A stretch of DNA of 64,000 nucleotides from Bacteroides fragilis NCTC 9343 (GTDB taxonomy: Bacteria; Bacteroidota; Bacteroidia; Bacteroidales; Bacteroidaceae), in contig NC_003228.3 in NCBI RefSeq assembly GCF_000025985.1, positions 1,798,001 to 1,862,000 of the forward strand, in the 5' to 3' direction. The position numbers and the translations under genes are program-made. Each line of letters opens with the position of its first letter. Position 1 is the stretch's first letter. The notes beneath the pieces were generated by a model, which did no database searches, was not told the DNA's origin, and worked only from the letters and a program-made list of their open reading frames with translations. Of this stretch, positions 34,835 to 43,582 are shown one piece after another.

Positions 34835-35140
34835 TTATTGAATGTGAATACCACGAAGTACAATACGCTTCCATTCCGGATGCTTATGTATATATCCCGC
34901 AACGAACGGACAGAGAGGAACCAGGCGCAATCCCTGCCGTTCAATGTCAGTGAGAACTTTCTCTGCAAGTTGTGAACCTATTCCGTGTCCTCCCAAGGCG
35001 GCCGGTACTTCGGTATGTGTCAGATAGATCTCGCCATTTAAGGATTTTATGTATTCTATCCGGGGAACATAACCTTCAACATGAAATTCATATTGATGTT
35101 TTTCTTCATTATCTATCAGTTCATAATTTTCAGTTATAAT
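34835..35140 (-). CDS. YjdJ-like GNAT acetyltransferase with a non-ATG start
   Basis: On the minus strand a frame of about 102 codons ends in TAA at 34835. It encodes ENYELIDNEEKHQYEFHVEG, IYLTHTEVPAALGGHGIGSQ (acetyl-CoA loop) and LVPLCPFVAGYIHKHPEW, the full short GNAT fold of the YjdJ (PF14542) family. The frame contains no ATG at all. The best start by family length is ATT at 35140 or the ATA next to it, preceded by AAGAAG. An ATT start, or a lost ATG, are the options. Its partner yjdI follows at 13 bp. Confidence 0.7.
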   Translation of the reverse strand: MITENYELIDNEEKHQYEFHVEGYVPRIEYIKSLNGEIYLTHTEVPAALGGHGIGSQLAEKVLTDIERQGLRLVPLCPFVAGYIHKHPEWKRIVLRGIHIQ

Positions 35141-35426
35141 CTTCTTACTTTTAAATCTTGTTTTATTCTACAACATTTAGAGGATAAACTTTGTTTTCTC
35201 CTCTTGTTTATTTATGAATCATTTAAACAATTGGATGACGGGATATAACTTTAACAGATAATAATGATTCATGGCAAAACAAATGCATAATCTTTCTGTT
35301 GATATTTGACTTATGCGGAGCAACGGTGCCTCGCTTACAAAACTACCATAGGGAAAGTATCTCGGTTTTAGGATACTGATTTCTGAGTGATTGAACGAAT
35401 TGTTTTATATTTAAACTTTAGAGATT
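35141..35426. other. Divergent intergenic region before the fimbrial operon
   Basis: No gene seen. It must hold the promoters of the acetyltransferase (-) and the fimbrial operon (+), but no full TTTG/TAnnTTTG pair could be assigned; TATATTTA just before the fimbrial start is a partial match. Confidence 0.4.
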
Positions 35427-36290
35427 ATGAATAGAAGAGTAATACAGATCTTCTGCATGGTAGTTGGCATGGTACTTGCTTCCTCTTGCGGAGACGAATG
35501 TCCGGTAGAACAACCTTACTCGGTTAGGGTATCTGTTAAGGACAAGAACTATTTGAATATATCGCAGTTTCCACAGTTGAGCCAGGTAGACGAAAATCTG
35601 CCTTTCCGGACTTATGCGGGAACTCTCTATTACGCCTTGTACGATGCATCTACCGGAGCATTGATCAGAGAGTCGGCGGTCGTCTCTACGGAAGGTGAAG
35701 AAAAGGAATACACCCTTACTTTTCCGGGCGTACCCGACGGTGACTACAAATTGGCCGTATGGGGAAATCTGACCACGGACTATCCCGCCGGTATCTTGCA
35801 TCAGGATGGGAAGGAACATACGGATATTTATGTGACAAGCGGGGACTTGCATTTCTCTCCCGATTATCAGACAGAAGAATTGACACTGGAACGCACGAAG
35901 GGAAAGTTGTTACTGCTCTGTTCAAATTTCCCGTCTGAGATAACACGCATTGAACAGAATGTAAGTCATGTTTATCAGTCGACGGATGCCGGCCTCAACT
36001 ATTCCGGAAGCACTCAAGTTGACAAAAATGTGCCGTTCACCAGTGTCCTGGAGACATTGCTTGCTCCTACTTCGGCAGAGGGACATTCCAAATTAACTTT
36101 GACTTTCTATACCGGTGGTACACGTGCATCAGAAACTCCATATCTGAAATTGCCGGTGATGGAGATGGATATGCGGCGTAATGAAATAACTGCTGTTTCT
36201 ATAGACTACAATACATCAGAAGGAATCTGGGAAATCAAGATGTTCATCCGTGGAGAATGGATCACGATACATCGCCTGGATATTTTCTGA
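35427..36290 (+). CDS. FimB/Mfa2-type fimbrial anchor lipoprotein
   Basis: 287 residues with a lipobox (MVLASSC, lipid on Cys21). The mature sequence SVRVSVKDKNYLNI, YYALYDASTGAL and GDYKLAVWGNL matches the Mfa2/FimB family, which anchors type V fimbriae to the outer membrane and limits their length. It is first in a four-gene operon of fimbrial lipoproteins, as in Porphyromonas-type loci where anchor and major subunit genes adjoin. Confidence 0.85.
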   Translation: MNRRVIQIFCMVVGMVLASSCGDECPVEQPYSVRVSVKDKNYLNISQFPQLSQVDENLPFRTYAGTLYYALYDASTGALIRESAVVSTEGEEKEYTLTFPGVPDGDYKLAVWGNLTTDYPAGILHQDGKEHTDIYVTSGDLHFSPDYQTEELTLERTKGKLLLLCSNFPSEITRIEQNVSHVYQSTDAGLNYSGSTQVDKNVPFTSVLETLLAPTSAEGHSKLTLTFYTGGTRASETPYLKLPVMEMDMRRNEITAVSIDYNTSEGIWEIKMFIRGEWITIHRLDIF

Positions 36291-36333
36291 TCACTTTTTC
36301 TCTTATCTATTTATTAAACTAAACTTTGCTATT

Positions 36334-37419
36334 ATGAAAAAATTAATGTTTCTGGTGGCAGCAAGCTTATTTGTGTTTGCTGCTTGTTCCAGCGAAGATG
36401 ATTCTTCACCCGAAGTGAATCCTGAAAATGCTGCAATTACATTTGAGCTGTCTGCGGTTAATGGTCTGACAGACGGAATTGGAACCCGGATGCCGGTGTA
36501 TAGCCAGGAGGCCACACAGCATGTCACTCGTGTCAGTGTTTATGCTTTTGTGCAGAACGGCTCGACCTATCTGCATCAAAAGACTTATGATATCACCGGC
36601 TGGACCGATGGTACTACCTTTAAACGTTTCGCTGTTCCCGATGCGGATAAACTTCCTGTCGGCGTATATAAGTTTCTGGCCGTAGGACGTGATGCAACTG
36701 ACCGCTTCTCTGTGACTACACCCACTTCCGGCAATACCAATTATACGGATATGCTTGCTTCTATTGTGAACTCGGGCGATGAATCGGAAATCTTTGCGGG
36801 TTCGGCCGATGCGGAAGTGATGGCCCAGGGAGGAACTCGTGTCAGCATTGAGATGACCCGTAAGGTGGCCGGTGTGCTGGGATACTTCAAGAATGTTCCT
36901 CAAGTGCTAAACGGAAGTACCGTGAAGTATCTGCGTCTGAAGGTCAGCAACTCCAACCAACAGGTGAACCTGACTAATGGTGTGGGGATCAATACAGCGC
37001 CTACTCCTTATAATATAATAGACATGGATCTTTCCGGGCAGGCTGTTTCCAACGGTGTGTATGTAGGTAACGATCTTTCTGGTCAGGGAGTGGTAAAAGT
37101 ACCTAATTCGCAATTGGGAGGTTCTTTCTATATACCGGTTAGTGGCGTGAGCATGACTTTGGGACTTTATGACGCAAGTGGTGTAGCTATCAAGGAGTGG
37201 ACTGTGAGTGATACTAACAGTTCGGGAGCAACACAGTTCAATCTGATGGCCAATCATTTTTATTCATTGGGTGTGAAAGGTGCTACGGGCAGTGTGGATG
37301 GCGGAACACCGGGTAACCCGGGTGACGATGATGCTCCGGTAGATTTGCTGACCGATCAGAATATTGTGATCACTATCAGTCCGGCATGGGAATTGATACA
37401 TAACTTGGTAATTCAGTAA
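36334..37419 (+). CDS. Fimbrillin family protein, probable major subunit
   Basis: 361 residues from the ATG at 36334 (the frame is open 28 codons upstream, inside the previous gene's end). Lipobox FVFAACS, lipid on Cys18. The two transthyretin-like domains of type V pilins are suggested by VSVYAFVQNGSTYLHQKTYD, KFLAVGRDATDRF, VAGVLGYFKNVP and the final strand LVIQ. Precursors are transported as lipoproteins and cleaved after an Arg before polymerising; a candidate Arg lies at GIGTRMPVYS. It is the longest-spaced gene of the operon, as expected for a major subunit. Confidence 0.8.
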   Translation: MKKLMFLVAASLFVFAACSSEDDSSPEVNPENAAITFELSAVNGLTDGIGTRMPVYSQEATQHVTRVSVYAFVQNGSTYLHQKTYDITGWTDGTTFKRFAVPDADKLPVGVYKFLAVGRDATDRFSVTTPTSGNTNYTDMLASIVNSGDESEIFAGSADAEVMAQGGTRVSIEMTRKVAGVLGYFKNVPQVLNGSTVKYLRLKVSNSNQQVNLTNGVGINTAPTPYNIIDMDLSGQAVSNGVYVGNDLSGQGVVKVPNSQLGGSFYIPVSGVSMTLGLYDASGVAIKEWTVSDTNSSGATQFNLMANHFYSLGVKGATGSVDGGTPGNPGDDDAPVDLLTDQNIVITISPAWELIHNLVIQ

Positions 37420-37445
37420 AAGTAACTCAAAAACAGAATCATGGT

Positions 37446-38474
37446 ATGGCTATGAGAAAGGCAGGCTATATAACTATCCTTCTGACGGGATTTCTGGCAA
37501 CGCTCTTGTTGGGCAGCTGCTCAACAGATGATGTTGCCGAACTCCCCTTGGAAGAAGGGGTTTCGGTCCGTTTTGAAATAAAGCGGGACGGGGTCATGAG
37601 TCGTGCGCCGGGAGATGCAGCTCTTTCTGTCAACAGGATACTGATTCTGCCGTTTCGGAAAACGGATGAGGCATCGTCCAACGATGCAGCTAATTTCGTT
37701 CCGGAATATAGCGCAGCCCGACAATTGGATGTCAATTCGTTTCCGGCAGTAGTCACGATGCTTACTCTTTCAGCAGCCTCTACCTATCAGTTGTTGGTGA
37801 TCGGATATAATCGGAGTGATTATGATTTTGCCAGTGGCGGAGGTGCAACGAAGCGGTTTAATATCGGTTCGACAGGTAATCCGGCTACGTTGGCTAATTT
37901 GTATTTGCAACCGGTCAATCCGACGGTAGTTCCGGAGTTCTTCTCGTGTTTCGGAAACGGTTACCGGGGTACAACGTTGGTTGGTCCCATTTTTAAACCT
38001 TCACAGATCAACTATGTGACGGGTACGCTGAAAAGGCTGGTTAGCGGTTTTACACTTGAAGTGACCAATGTTCCTGCGTATGTCAACTCTATGACATTGA
38101 TAGCCGAGCAACTTGTGACGGCTACCCGTGCAACGGATGGGACGGCACTGACATGGCAAACAGCCGGTGACGGCGGTACGAAGACGTTGGCTACTCAGGC
38201 ACCGGTTTCGGGAAAAGTCAGCTTCAACCAGTTTCTACTGGCTATTCCGGATAGTAGAAAGACTCTGTTCTATCTGGATGTGTCCTATGGAATCTTCACC
38301 GAACGTTATACGGTGAAACTGCCGGATACTCCGGGTGTGGTTTCGGGAAACCGGATTATCTTTACTCCTAATCATTGGGTGAAAGTGACCGGAAGTTATG
38401 CGAATATCAATATAGGTTTCACTTTGGCAGGAAACATCAATCTGGATGACAATGCCTGGGATGGCCTTCAATAG
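37446..38474 (+). CDS. Fimbrial accessory lipoprotein (fimbrillin/Mfa-like)
   Basis: 342 residues with lipobox LLGSC (Cys25). The mature start VSVRFEIKRDGVMSRAPGDA contains an Arg where type V pilins are cut. SVNRILILPFRKTD, YQLLVIGYNRSDYDF and RLVSGFTLEVTNVP are fimbrillin-type strands. It follows the major subunit at 26 bp. A minor or tip subunit is most likely, but the assignment to a single role is uncertain. Confidence 0.7.
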   Translation: MAMRKAGYITILLTGFLATLLLGSCSTDDVAELPLEEGVSVRFEIKRDGVMSRAPGDAALSVNRILILPFRKTDEASSNDAANFVPEYSAARQLDVNSFPAVVTMLTLSAASTYQLLVIGYNRSDYDFASGGGATKRFNIGSTGNPATLANLYLQPVNPTVVPEFFSCFGNGYRGTTLVGPIFKPSQINYVTGTLKRLVSGFTLEVTNVPAYVNSMTLIAEQLVTATRATDGTALTWQTAGDGGTKTLATQAPVSGKVSFNQFLLAIPDSRKTLFYLDVSYGIFTERYTVKLPDTPGVVSGNRIIFTPNHWVKVTGSYANINIGFTLAGNINLDDNAWDGLQ

Positions 38475-38499
38475 AAACTGAAAGCAAAAAGAACCGGAG

Positions 38500-40038
38500 A
38501 TGAAAACGAAAGTGATAATAATGATGAGCCTTTTTATTTCTCTCTTCCTGACGGGATGTGAGAAAGAACTGGTCGAAGTGCCCGGTGAAGTTCCCGGGCA
38601 ACTTCCTCCGGAAGGTAAGCCTTCGGACTTGCCCGACGGATATTTTGAAGTAACCTTCTCAGCCGGATACGGAGGAGGCGATACCCGTACACCCGTCACC
38701 GGGACTGATTCACGGGTTCGCCACCTGCGTTACGTCATTTATAAGTCGACAGGTGAGTTTGTGAAAGAAAAGGTGGTGCTGAATACTACGGATGCCGCTC
38801 CTTCCTGGCCGATGGCGGCCTTGAAAGATACGCTTCCGAAAGGACAATATACAGCTGTATTTCTGGCCAATGTAGAGAAAACACAGTTTCCGATTCCCGT
38901 TTCGGGCGGAGGAACCAACTATGCGGATGTGCTGACGAACTACCGGACAACGCGTGCGAATGCCCGGATCGTGTTACCCGGTGCCGAGTTTACCGACACT
39001 TCGGAATTTTATCTGGCCAATGTATCTTTCTCGGATACCTCTGCTCAACCTTATGTACTGTTGCAGCGTATTATCAGTATGCTGAATTTGCGAAGAGTGT
39101 TTGTGGATGCACAAACCGCTTTGAATTCTCTGACCAATAATATTGTGACGCAAGTAGGGTATAAGAATATAATCCGGACGACGGTACAAGGCATTTTGCC
39201 CGGGTTACTGAAAACGGCAATGAACTTGGGGCCGGTTGGTAATCTTGTCTATGACGTTGTTGGCGGACTCGATGCCGCAGTCAATCTGGTGGTGGCAGCA
39301 TTGGTAGAACCGGTCGTGGATGCACTGTATGCACAACTTTTGCAAGGGCTGGTCAATCAGATAGGGCTGACTCTTTCCGGTAATGCCACGCAGAACGGTG
39401 CATTGGGAGCGTTGGGCGATTTACTGAATCCCTGGCGGGGCAGTGATGCTGCTTATGCTTTAGTGACTATAAACAATTTCCCGAAGACTATGGACTTAGA
39501 CCTGAATGTAAAGGATTTCTATACGGGCAATCATCGTTTCCGGTATGGATTCACACCTACACCCGGTACGACAAATAGTGAGAAAGATATTCTGATCAGA
39601 GGTTTTCATGGCCTATATGATGTGCGGGAGATTCATGTTGCCAAACCCGGACTGATCTCCGGACTATTGGTGGATGACGTGATTGACGGTCCGTTGTTAC
39701 TGAACGGAGTGTTTGTGAATATCACAGATCCGATACAGGCAACAGTCAATACGAATTACCGATATCGTTCGAACTATTCGTTTGTCAGCCTGGGGCTGAA
39801 ATCGTATGCACAGCAGAGCGACGGAAACCATTCGCTGACACTCTCTGTACAGTTGAAGAATATTGCTAACCTGGATGGTATCTTGGGAGGAATTCCTGTG
39901 CTCGGTCCTGTGTTGAATGGAACCGTTAGATTATTGATTGGCAATATAACGGTTACCGTTCCGGTGAATCTTCCTTTGCTTGGAACCGATAACCTGACGC
40001 TGTCCGGTAGCTGGAGTACACCACCGGTGCAGTATTAA
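38500..40038 (+). CDS. Large fimbrial lipoprotein, possible tip subunit
   Basis: 512 residues, lipobox FLTGC (Cys20). The N-terminal part (DGYFEVTFSAGYGGGDTRTP, RHLRYVIYKSTGEFVKEKVV) is FimB/Mfa2-like. A hydrophobic alanine- and leucine-rich middle (~220-310: LLKTAMNLGPVGNLVYDVVG and on) is unusual for a fimbrial subunit and may form a helical domain. The last part returns to beta strands. It is last in the operon and much longer than the other members, so a tip or adhesion role is a fair guess. Confidence 0.65.
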   Translation: MKTKVIIMMSLFISLFLTGCEKELVEVPGEVPGQLPPEGKPSDLPDGYFEVTFSAGYGGGDTRTPVTGTDSRVRHLRYVIYKSTGEFVKEKVVLNTTDAAPSWPMAALKDTLPKGQYTAVFLANVEKTQFPIPVSGGGTNYADVLTNYRTTRANARIVLPGAEFTDTSEFYLANVSFSDTSAQPYVLLQRIISMLNLRRVFVDAQTALNSLTNNIVTQVGYKNIIRTTVQGILPGLLKTAMNLGPVGNLVYDVVGGLDAAVNLVVAALVEPVVDALYAQLLQGLVNQIGLTLSGNATQNGALGALGDLLNPWRGSDAAYALVTINNFPKTMDLDLNVKDFYTGNHRFRYGFTPTPGTTNSEKDILIRGFHGLYDVREIHVAKPGLISGLLVDDVIDGPLLLNGVFVNITDPIQATVNTNYRYRSNYSFVSLGLKSYAQQSDGNHSLTLSVQLKNIANLDGILGGIPVLGPVLNGTVRLLIGNITVTVPVNLPLLGTDNLTLSGSWSTPPVQY

Positions 40039-40047
40039 AAAATAAAA

Positions 40048-40077
40048 GGGGTTGTGTCAAAACGTTGATACAACCCC
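40048..40077. terminator. Bidirectional terminator between fimbrial and B12 operons
   Basis: GGGGTTGTGTCA (40048-40059) pairs with TGATACAACCCC (40066-40077), 11 of 12 plus one G-T, loop 6. It ends the fimbrial operon (+) and the B12-uptake operon (-). Confidence 0.85.
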
Positions 40078-40090
40078 ATATTTGTATTAA

Positions 40091-41458
40091 TTATTTAAAA
40101 ACTATGCTTGAAGGAAACCAATATTTACCTGTATAGTCAATTATTTGCTTTTGTGTTCCGGATTGACCATCAGCCACATAAATATTAGTATTTAAATAAT
40201 GCGTACCATAGCCATCCTCAGTGTAAATAAGATAGACATCTCCATTTTGAGGATTCACTTGTATGCCTGCACCATATATTGATTGTATTTTGGAAGGGGC
40301 TTTGAAAAATTCTTGAGCAATTTTGCTTTCCGTGTTGTATTTGTAGATGTTTTTTCCATAGTAACTATCGCCATAAGCACCTGGCACGACAGTAGTATTA
40401 ACTATATACAATGCATTTTCTGTTGTAGATGCACATAATCCTGTAGGAGTATATGCCCATTGATTATAAAACACATTTATATTATCAGGTAGCTCAACAG
40501 TGGTTTCGTCTAACGTTTTAGGATCGATTTTTATTAACGATTGGCCGTTGGCGGCCCAGATATTTCCATCTTTTGTCTGCGCGAATCCCGTTTTCATTAA
40601 AGCGGTTAGTTTTTTTACGAAAGAGAGGTCGGAAGATTTGTAGATCTTTATTGTATCCATATTATTTACGAATACATAATCGCCTGACTTTAAGATGTCT
40701 TTACAGCCATTTCCGTTGGCTGACTCGCTATTGAGTTGTGGGAGCATATTGCCGATAGATAATGGATTTAAATTAATTTTATAGGCACCTCTGCTTGCGG
40801 TCAATATACCTGTAGTTTCATTAATTGTACAGAAACTGTTTGCTTGTCCGTAGTCTAATTGTTCTTCTATTTCTGTACTTAATTGTTTGGTGATGTTGAA
40901 GTTAGCCAGCTCGATTTGGGTTAGATATGGAGCATCTTTAGCTACGATATACATGTATGAATCTTGAATGACTCCAACAGTTCCTGTTTGGCCAAGTGAT
41001 TCAACAATGTTAAAGTTCCATTTTCCATCTTTATAATAATTTACGGAGGCTGGATCGTGACCTGCCCATCCTTCGTTAATCACATAGAAACCACCGTAAT
41101 ATGCGAAAACATCTACTGTTATTTGGGCTTTATCCGTGTTCCCTTTAGAGTCTTGTGCTTCGAAAATGATCTCGTGTTTTCCTCCAACCGAAGTGCTGAA
41201 AGTGTAGTTAACCTCATTGGATACCTCTTTGCCATCTATTTTCCAAGAATAGATTTTAGGGTTAATTAGGTTTAGGGTAGGCTTTAAAGTTAAATCTTCA
41301 CCTTTAGCAATGATAGTGTCATTGGGAAGACTCAGATTTTCGAAATTCGTAGGATAATAATATTTATCATCATCGTCATTACATGAAGAGATGATTATTG
41401 GCAAAGCACAAAGTGCAATAAAGCACATTTTAGTAATTAAAGCATTTATTTTTTTCAT
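40091..41458 (-). CDS. BtuG-like surface beta-propeller lipoprotein with Ig domain
   Basis: 455 residues with lipobox IIISSC (Cys26). Residues ~40-118 are Ig/PKD-like (IIAKGEDLTLKPTLNLINPK, KHEIIFEAQDSKGN). From ~125 the sequence has the repeated strands of a DUF5074/YncE-type beta-propeller (GGFYVINEGWAGH, VNPQNGDVYLIYTED). Such propellers on the outer face (BtuG) bind vitamin B12 and hand it to BtuB. It is third in the operon behind a cobalamin riboswitch, so a B12 role is well supported by context, less by sequence. Confidence 0.75.
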   Translation of the reverse strand: MKKINALITKMCFIALCALPIIISSCNDDDDKYYYPTNFENLSLPNDTIIAKGEDLTLKPTLNLINPKIYSWKIDGKEVSNEVNYTFSTSVGGKHEIIFEAQDSKGNTDKAQITVDVFAYYGGFYVINEGWAGHDPASVNYYKDGKWNFNIVESLGQTGTVGVIQDSYMYIVAKDAPYLTQIELANFNITKQLSTEIEEQLDYGQANSFCTINETTGILTASRGAYKINLNPLSIGNMLPQLNSESANGNGCKDILKSGDYVFVNNMDTIKIYKSSDLSFVKKLTALMKTGFAQTKDGNIWAANGQSLIKIDPKTLDETTVELPDNINVFYNQWAYTPTGLCASTTENALYIVNTTVVPGAYGDSYYGKNIYKYNTESKIAQEFFKAPSKIQSIYGAGIQVNPQNGDVYLIYTEDGYGTHYLNTNIYVADGQSGTQKQIIDYTGKYWFPSSIVFK

Positions 41459-41493
41459 GTTACAAAAATTAAATATATAAATAAGTGAGATAA

Positions 41494-43536
41494 TTATTTC
41501 TTGTAGTGTAAATCTTCCACCGCCTGTATCTCCGTAGAGGCTTCACCCAGCCAACCGCAGTTCTGGTTGACCGCTGTATAAATCTTCACGAAGTCGATGC
41601 CGTCCAGATGAACCGGTTTTCCGTCTTTATCTACCGCCCAGTCTATCTTGAATTGAGAATATTCCGTATTGTTCGGATGGTTGTCGGCATATCCCCAGGC
41701 ATAACAGTAGCCTACCCAATGCTCGGGCATGCCCGGACGCGGCTCGTTGATGGAGTTGTCCGCCAGGCGGCTTCCGCGGAATGTGATTTCAGCCGGCATC
41801 CATGCCGGATAATAAGAACCCTGGGTGTGATACGTGTTCCGGTAGATGTATCCCTCTTTGCCTTGATTGTCTTTCCACTTCACATCCCCGTCTGCCGGAG
41901 TGGGACGGTAGTAAGTGATTTCGTAGTTGCGGATGGTGGCAGGCGAGTTATATTCGCTTCCTGCCAATTCGTACCACTCATCATCCGGCAATCCGTTGCC
42001 ATTCGTGTCTTTGGATACAAGCACGATTCCCGGTTCGGAGTTTCCTCCGGGTTTATCCAGCAGAGTGCCATACATATCATAGTAGGCGTTGCCGTATATC
42101 TTGAAGTCATATTCACCGGGGACGTTGGGGATGGTATGGTCGAATCCCACGGTAATGTTACCTCCGAATCCTCCGAGCGTGAAGAGACAGGTGGTGCGGT
42201 CCTGCAGCAGTTTGGTGGCGCGTGCCAACACTTGAATACCGGTGAATCCCTCTTCGTAAGCAGTATAAGAGGTATTCATATATTGTGATGGCGCCGGATT
42301 ATACTCCAATACTTTATTGGCGAAAGCGCCTGCTTCCGGGTCTGCGAGATTTTCATCGGGATTGCCTTGGGAGGCTTTGTTCCGGAACAGGACGGTATTG
42401 GAGTTGATTCCCACATTGGGCAGCTTAAATATAAGTTGTCCCTGCGGACTAAAGCATAACACATCTCCTTTCACCTTATAGTCGTAAGCGTCGGTGATGT
42501 AGACGTTTCCACTGTAAGGGTTGACACTGATGCTGTAAGGAGTGCGTATCGTGGTGTCGTCTGTGATGAAGTTTTCCCGCTCTGTCTTTCCGGCTTTCAG
42601 ATTGAAGACTTTGATTTGAGAATCTTGGGTGCGGTAGTCGTAGTTATACAGATAGGCCATGTTGTCGTGAATGGTGAAGCTCAACACCTTTTCGTCGAAA
42701 GTCCGTACCACTTGATCGGTATGACCGTCTATTTGTACGAAGTGATAGTCACCCGCCTCTATGTTTTCGCCGTGCGTGGCTACATAGACGCTGCCATCCG
42801 GCCCGGCCTGTATATCTCCTGGATTGGGACCTACTTCTATCTTCTTGATTTCAGTGAAAGAAGGGATGTCGATCACAGAGACCGTGCGGTCTACCCCGAT
42901 GCCTTCCCAGTCCAGTCCTCCGGAATTGGAAACATACAGCTTTCCGTTCTGCACGCAGATGCCGTCAGGGTTTCTGCCCGCCCGGGTCAGTGCGTCGATG
43001 GAAAGAGAGGCAGTATCTATTCGCGCCACTGTTCCGTCGAAGGAACACACGTATGCCTTGCCTCCGTCGAAAGCGATGTTGCGGGGTTGCCGGGAACTTC
43101 CGTTTTCTGACAGCATGGGTATCTGCTTGACAGACTTGCCGCTTTGCAGGTCGACCACTTCTATCTGGCTCGATACATTGACCACGATATAGAGTTTGCT
43201 TCCATAAATGCCCATGTCATTGGCGGTATCCCCCAGGCCGCGTCGGTTGATGCTGCGGAAGTAGTCGGTGTTCAGCTGATTGTTCTTGAAGGAATACAAA
43301 GCCAGCGAGCTGTTGTTCAGGTTGAAGAGTCCTTCGCTGAGGATGTAGAGTTCGGCTGTTCCGGTTTCGGCGGGCATACCGTCGTCGCCACCCGAAGGGG
43401 TATCCGTGTCTTCCAGGTCATCGCACGAGGCGAAGAGAAGCAGGAAGAGGAGGAAAAAGAAGGACACGCCTCCGATACCTCTCCGAAAGAGGGAAGAGGA
43501 ATTGCTTCTGCCGTTATTGAATGAAGTTGTTTTCAT
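41494..43536 (-). CDS. BtuG-like beta-propeller fused to an extra C-terminal domain
   Basis: 680 residues with lipobox LLFASC (the Cys before DDLED). Residues ~45-390 form a YncE/DUF5074 propeller (ELYILSEGLFNLNNSSLALY, GSKLYIVVNVSSQIEVVDLQ, NAYLYNYD-type strands, VNPYSGNVYITDAYDYKVKG). Residues ~405-680 are a separate domain (GGFGGNITVGFDHTIPNVPG, DTNGNGLPDDEWYELAGSEY) with a calcium-loop-like DTNGNGLPDD. A propeller of the BtuG type next to BtuB fits surface B12 capture; the second domain may be a BtuH-like or other ligand-binding part. It lies 46 bp after btuB. Confidence 0.8.
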   Translation of the reverse strand: MKTTSFNNGRSNSSSLFRRGIGGVSFFFLLFLLLFASCDDLEDTDTPSGGDDGMPAETGTAELYILSEGLFNLNNSSLALYSFKNNQLNTDYFRSINRRGLGDTANDMGIYGSKLYIVVNVSSQIEVVDLQSGKSVKQIPMLSENGSSRQPRNIAFDGGKAYVCSFDGTVARIDTASLSIDALTRAGRNPDGICVQNGKLYVSNSGGLDWEGIGVDRTVSVIDIPSFTEIKKIEVGPNPGDIQAGPDGSVYVATHGENIEAGDYHFVQIDGHTDQVVRTFDEKVLSFTIHDNMAYLYNYDYRTQDSQIKVFNLKAGKTERENFITDDTTIRTPYSISVNPYSGNVYITDAYDYKVKGDVLCFSPQGQLIFKLPNVGINSNTVLFRNKASQGNPDENLADPEAGAFANKVLEYNPAPSQYMNTSYTAYEEGFTGIQVLARATKLLQDRTTCLFTLGGFGGNITVGFDHTIPNVPGEYDFKIYGNAYYDMYGTLLDKPGGNSEPGIVLVSKDTNGNGLPDDEWYELAGSEYNSPATIRNYEITYYRPTPADGDVKWKDNQGKEGYIYRNTYHTQGSYYPAWMPAEITFRGSRLADNSINEPRPGMPEHWVGYCYAWGYADNHPNNTEYSQFKIDWAVDKDGKPVHLDGIDFVKIYTAVNQNCGWLGEASTEIQAVEDLHYKK

Positions 43537-43582
43537 ATTGCTGATTCTTTTGATAATTACTGATTCAATGTCTGGAGTATCT

